Shown: piece by piece, positions 6,499 through 8,079 of the stretch
Layout: each line of letters opens with the position of its first letter
How positions within the stretch are numbered: position 1 is the first letter of the stretch
Assembly: GCA_934636425.1 (NCBI GenBank)
Contig: CAKUAV010000139.1
Span: 1 to 8,079 of the forward strand
Reading direction: 5' to 3'
DNA length: 8,079 bases
Origin: an uncultured Clostridia bacterium
Lineage (GTDB): Bacteria; Bacillota; Clostridia; Christensenellales; Aristaeellaceae
Notes under the pieces: model-generated
Databases searched by the model: none
What the model was told of the DNA's origin: nothing
What the model saw: the letters and a program-made list of their open reading frames with translations, nothing else
Position numbers and translations under genes: made by a program

Positions 6499-7124
6499 GC
6501 GCGCTGCGCGGCGGCTTCCTGAAGCAGCGCGTTGACGATGGCGATGGCCGTGACGGGGCCGCCCTTGCGGCCGCGCGCGACGACGCAGGGCAGGCCGCTC
6601 TCCCACAGGCGCTCCTTCAGCTCCACGATGTTGGCAAAGCCGGTGGCCGCGCCGATGATGACCACCTCGTGCAGGGGCGCGTTCTTGTGCAGCTGCAGCA
6701 GCCGGTTGAGCGCCATGGGGGCGCTGCCTATGACGATCAGCTTGGGGCCGGCGATGGACAGCGACTGCTCGATGGCCACCTCGGCGCGGGTGATGTGCTT
6801 CTGCTCGGCGAGCGTGACCACCATGGGGTCGTCCATAAAGCAGGAAAAGTGAATGGGCAGACCTTCTGCCGGCGCGCGGTCTATGCCGGTGAATATCAGA
6901 TTGGAGTCGGTGATCACTGTGCAGCCCAGCTGCATCTGGCGGGTGATGCGGTCGACCACGCCGGTGCTGAAGTGCAGGCTCTGGCGCAGCGCGGCGTCGT
7001 CGGTTTCTTCGGCGACGCGCTCTATGACGCGGTGAACGTTTTCGGCCTGATAGACGGGCGCGGCCGTGGGGGCGCGGCGTTTGCGCAGCGCGCCGGCTCC
7101 GCGCGTGGGGGCGGTTACATACAT
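6495..7124 (-). CDS. Divergent precorrin-8X methylmutase (CbiC/CobH family) homologue
   Basis: Classical members move a methyl group from C11 to C12 of precorrin-8 in corrin synthesis. The 209-residue length is normal, and the family core is clear: FSTGVVDRI (52-60), GCTVITDSNLIFTGI (67-81), GSAPMALNRLL (133-143), IIGAATGFANIVELKE (156-171) and GRKGGPVTAIAIVNALL (185-201). By gapless alignment of VIERVAEETDD with the usual VVRRVIHTTAD, the catalytic His becomes Glu39. Other usual residues also differ: APTA is APMA, PVGF is ATGF, ESK is ELK and GRKGGS is GRKGGP. The N-terminus (about 1-24) is Arg- and Ala-rich. No other cobalamin gene is in the window. It is the first gene of an operon with the phosphoesterase. 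The ribosome binding site is weak (GAGAAG). Fold assignment is firm; methylmutase activity is doubtful. Confidence 0.85.
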   Translation of the reverse strand: MYVTAPTRGAGALRKRRAPTAAPVYQAENVHRVIERVAEETDDAALRQSLHFSTGVVDRITRQMQLGCTVITDSNLIFTGIDRAPAEGLPIHFSCFMDDPMVVTLAEQKHITRAEVAIEQSLSIAGPKLIVIGSAPMALNRLLQLHKNAPLHEVVIIGAATGFANIVELKERLWESGLPCVVARGRKGGPVTAIAIVNALLQEAAAQRA

Positions 7125-7336
7125 ATCGGTTCTTCTCTCTTATCTTCGATTTGGCCGTTGACGAGGCCGTCGGTTTGTGCTTTCCGTACTGAAGGCGGGA
7201 AAGGCTCGCACTGCATAACGGGCGTTTATTACGGATACAAATCGCCGTTTATGCAGGAAACGAGGGGCGCTATGCGCGCATTGAAGGCCTCGGCGAGCCG
7301 CTTCGAGATCCGTACGGAAATCTGATTCTATTAACG
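7125..7336 (-). ncRNA. Candidate structured 5' leader upstream of the CbiC-like gene
   Basis: This is the predicted untranslated leader, about 210 nt. Complementary segments nest as follows: P1, TTTCCGTAC/GTACGGAAA (7312-7320 with 7181-7189, 9 bp); a small helper pairing 7301-7304 with 7191-7194; P2, GGCTCGC/GCGAGCC (7293-7299 with 7203-7209, 7 bp); P3 hairpin 7211-7256 (8 bp, a 2x2 internal loop, 4 bp, 18-nt loop); P4 hairpin 7261-7292 (CGAGG/CCTCG ends). P2, P3 and P4 make a three-way junction with a GAAA linker (plus-strand sense, TTTC in the transcript). An alternative pairing, 7180-7185 with 7198-7203, competes with P1. P1 starts about 16 nt from the predicted transcript start. I do not recognise a known riboswitch class, and no cobalamin-riboswitch box was seen. 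Folding was by eye. Confidence 0.45.
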
Positions 7337-7342
7337 TGTGGA

Positions 7343-7371
7343 AGTATAACAGCCCCTTCGGCCAATGTCAA
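7343..7371 (-). promoter_or_regulatory. Near-consensus promoter of the CbiC-phosphoesterase operon
   Basis: On the minus strand a perfect TTGACA (7366-7371) is followed after 17 bp by TATACT (7343-7348). This is the best promoter in the window. The stretch upstream (about 7372-7440) is unusually A/T-rich for this DNA and could act as an UP element. Confidence 0.85.
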
Positions 7372-7491
7372 GACGCTTCTGCTTTAATTAGCAAAAAGAC
7401 AAGCTCGACTTTACAAAATAGCCGGATGGACATTTATAAAAATCCGAAACGGGCGACGAGGGGGAGCGGCGAGGCGCGCGCCTTTCCGCGC
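7372..7491. other. Intergenic A/T-rich stretch, no gene seen
   Basis: It lies between the terminator of clpB and the promoter above. A/T-rich tracts occupy 7381-7440. A GC-rich part follows, with a short hairpin GCGCG/CGCGC near 7476-7491. No open frame with a start signal is seen on either strand. Confidence 0.5.
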
Positions 7492-7530
7492 AAAAAAAGG
7501 GAGCGCTCCCCGGCTGGCGGGAAGCGCTCC
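7492..7530 (-). terminator. Intrinsic terminator of clpB
   Basis: GGAGCGCT (7523-7530, minus sense) pairs with AGCGCTCC (7500-7507). The stem grows to 12 bp through one wobble and three C-G pairs around a 7-nt loop, and is followed by C and seven T (7492-7498). It begins seven bases after the TAA at 7537-7539. Confidence 0.93.
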
Positions 7531-7536
7531 GAACGG

Positions 7537-8079
7537 TTATTGCTGTACGACCGGCTCCGGCGGCATGACGTCCACGGCGATCTCGCCGTTTCGCAGATCG
7601 ACCACAAGGTGGCTGCGCGGCGGCACGGCGTCGGCCACCAGCTTGCGGGCGATGGGCGTCTCGACGGCGCGCTGCAAAAAGCGCTTGAGCGGACGCGCGC
7701 CGAACACGGGGTCGTAGCCGTTGTCGGCCACATAGTTCTTGGCGCTGTCGGTCAGCTCGACGATGAGCTGCTTGTCCTCGAGGCGGCGGTTGAGATCCTT
7801 GACCATCAGATCGACGATCGAGCCGATTTCACCGCGCGTCAGCGGGCGATAGAACACGATCTCGTCCAGCCGGTTGAGGAACTCGGGGCGGAAGTGCGTC
7901 TTGAGCTCGTTCTCCACGGCGGCGCGGGCCTCGTCGCTGATCTTGCCGTCCTCGGTGATGCCGTCCAGTATGTAGGGCGAGCCCAGGTTGCTGGTCAGTA
8001 TGATGATGGTGTTCTTAAAGTCGACCGTGCGGCCCTGCGAGTCGGTGATGCGGCCGTCGTCGAGGACCTGCAGGAGGAT
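7537..8079 (-). CDS. clpB: ATP-dependent chaperone ClpB, C-terminal part (partial)
   Basis: ClpB is a hexameric AAA+ disaggregase that rescues aggregated proteins in the cytoplasm with DnaK. The 180 residues seen cover the end of the second ATPase domain: LLQVLDDGRITDSQGRTVDFKN after Walker B, the sensor-1 stretch IIILTSNLGS, FRPEFLNRLDEIVFY with the arginine finger, and the sensor-2 motif GARPLKR. It ends VMPPEPVVQQ. The linker after TSNLGS is short (SPYILDGITEDGKISDEARAA in two pieces) and lacks the Zn or ClpX-type tripod features, which favours ClpB over ClpA or ClpX. ClpC is the main alternative; the sequence VETPIARKL near the C-terminus fits ClpB better. The N-terminal part and the promoter lie beyond the right edge. 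Confidence 0.9.
   Translation of the reverse strand: MLLQVLDDGRITDSQGRTVDFKNTIIILTSNLGSPYILDGITEDGKISDEARAAVENELKTHFRPEFLNRLDEIVFYRPLTRGEIGSIVDLMVKDLNRRLEDKQLIVELTDSAKNYVADNGYDPVFGARPLKRFLQRAVETPIARKLVADAVPPRSHLVVDLRNGEIAVDVMPPEPVVQQ

Noticed and set aside
6499..6606. Earlier start for the metallophosphoesterase at 6606
   Set aside because: The added residues are Arg-rich shadow of the CbiC-like C-terminus, while the ATGA overlap at 6498 gives a natural coupled start.
7125..7336. Cobalamin riboswitch upstream of the CbiC-like gene
   Set aside because: The expected B12-box (AGCCAGGAGACCTGCC-like) and the GCCACTG element are absent; the predicted fold is a three-way junction on stacked stems instead.
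7193..7387. Open plus-strand frame with a protein-like run (NGRLLRIQIAVYAGNEG and on)
   Set aside because: It has no ATG, GTG or TTG start with a ribosome binding site, and it covers the minus-strand promoter and leader stems. It is probably chance.

Overview
The window reads as GC-rich chromosome from a Gram-positive anaerobe of the Bacillota (Clostridia) type. The evidence is strong AGGAGG-like ribosome binding sites, housekeeping promoters of the TTGACA/TATAAT kind, and intrinsic terminators with long T-runs. ClpB, an EamA permease and a GH-A glycosidase fit a gut or other fermentative setting. The species cannot be named from this sequence, and the lineage is an inference. No phage, transposon, CRISPR or tRNA genes were seen. 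Almost all genes lie on the minus strand.

From right to left, following minus-strand transcription: the last 180 codons of ClpB (7537-8079) end at a textbook terminator (7492-7530). A 412-base gap (7125-7536) holds a near-consensus promoter and an untranslated leader of about 210 nt. This leader can fold into a closed stem, a second stem and a three-way junction. It precedes a two-gene operon: a divergent precorrin-8X methylmutase (CbiC/CobH) homologue (6495-7124), overlapped by ATGA with a metallophosphoesterase (5698-6498). That operon ends in a terminator built over the stop codon. A fresh promoter then drives a 590-residue FAD-dependent oxidoreductase (3832-5604), which has its own terminator (3777-3819).

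The only plus-strand gene is an EamA/DMT permease (2703-3551). It is divergent from a glycerophosphodiester phosphodiesterase (1808-2527), and both promoters fit in the 175-base gap. Downstream of the phosphodiesterase, probably cotranscribed, is a large glycoside hydrolase of the GH-A (GH5-like) type that runs off the left edge (1-1742).

Two points stand out. First, the glycosidase gene is broken by a 69-bp in-frame insertion made of an exact 35-bp duplication of its own sequence plus 34 bp of unrelated filler. The filler carries a TGA. Removing the 69 bp restores a perfect reading frame across the acid/base motif. Second, the CbiC homologue appears to have Glu where the family has its catalytic His. 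It is not accompanied by any other cobalamin gene here, and it sits behind a structured leader that I cannot match to a known riboswitch class.
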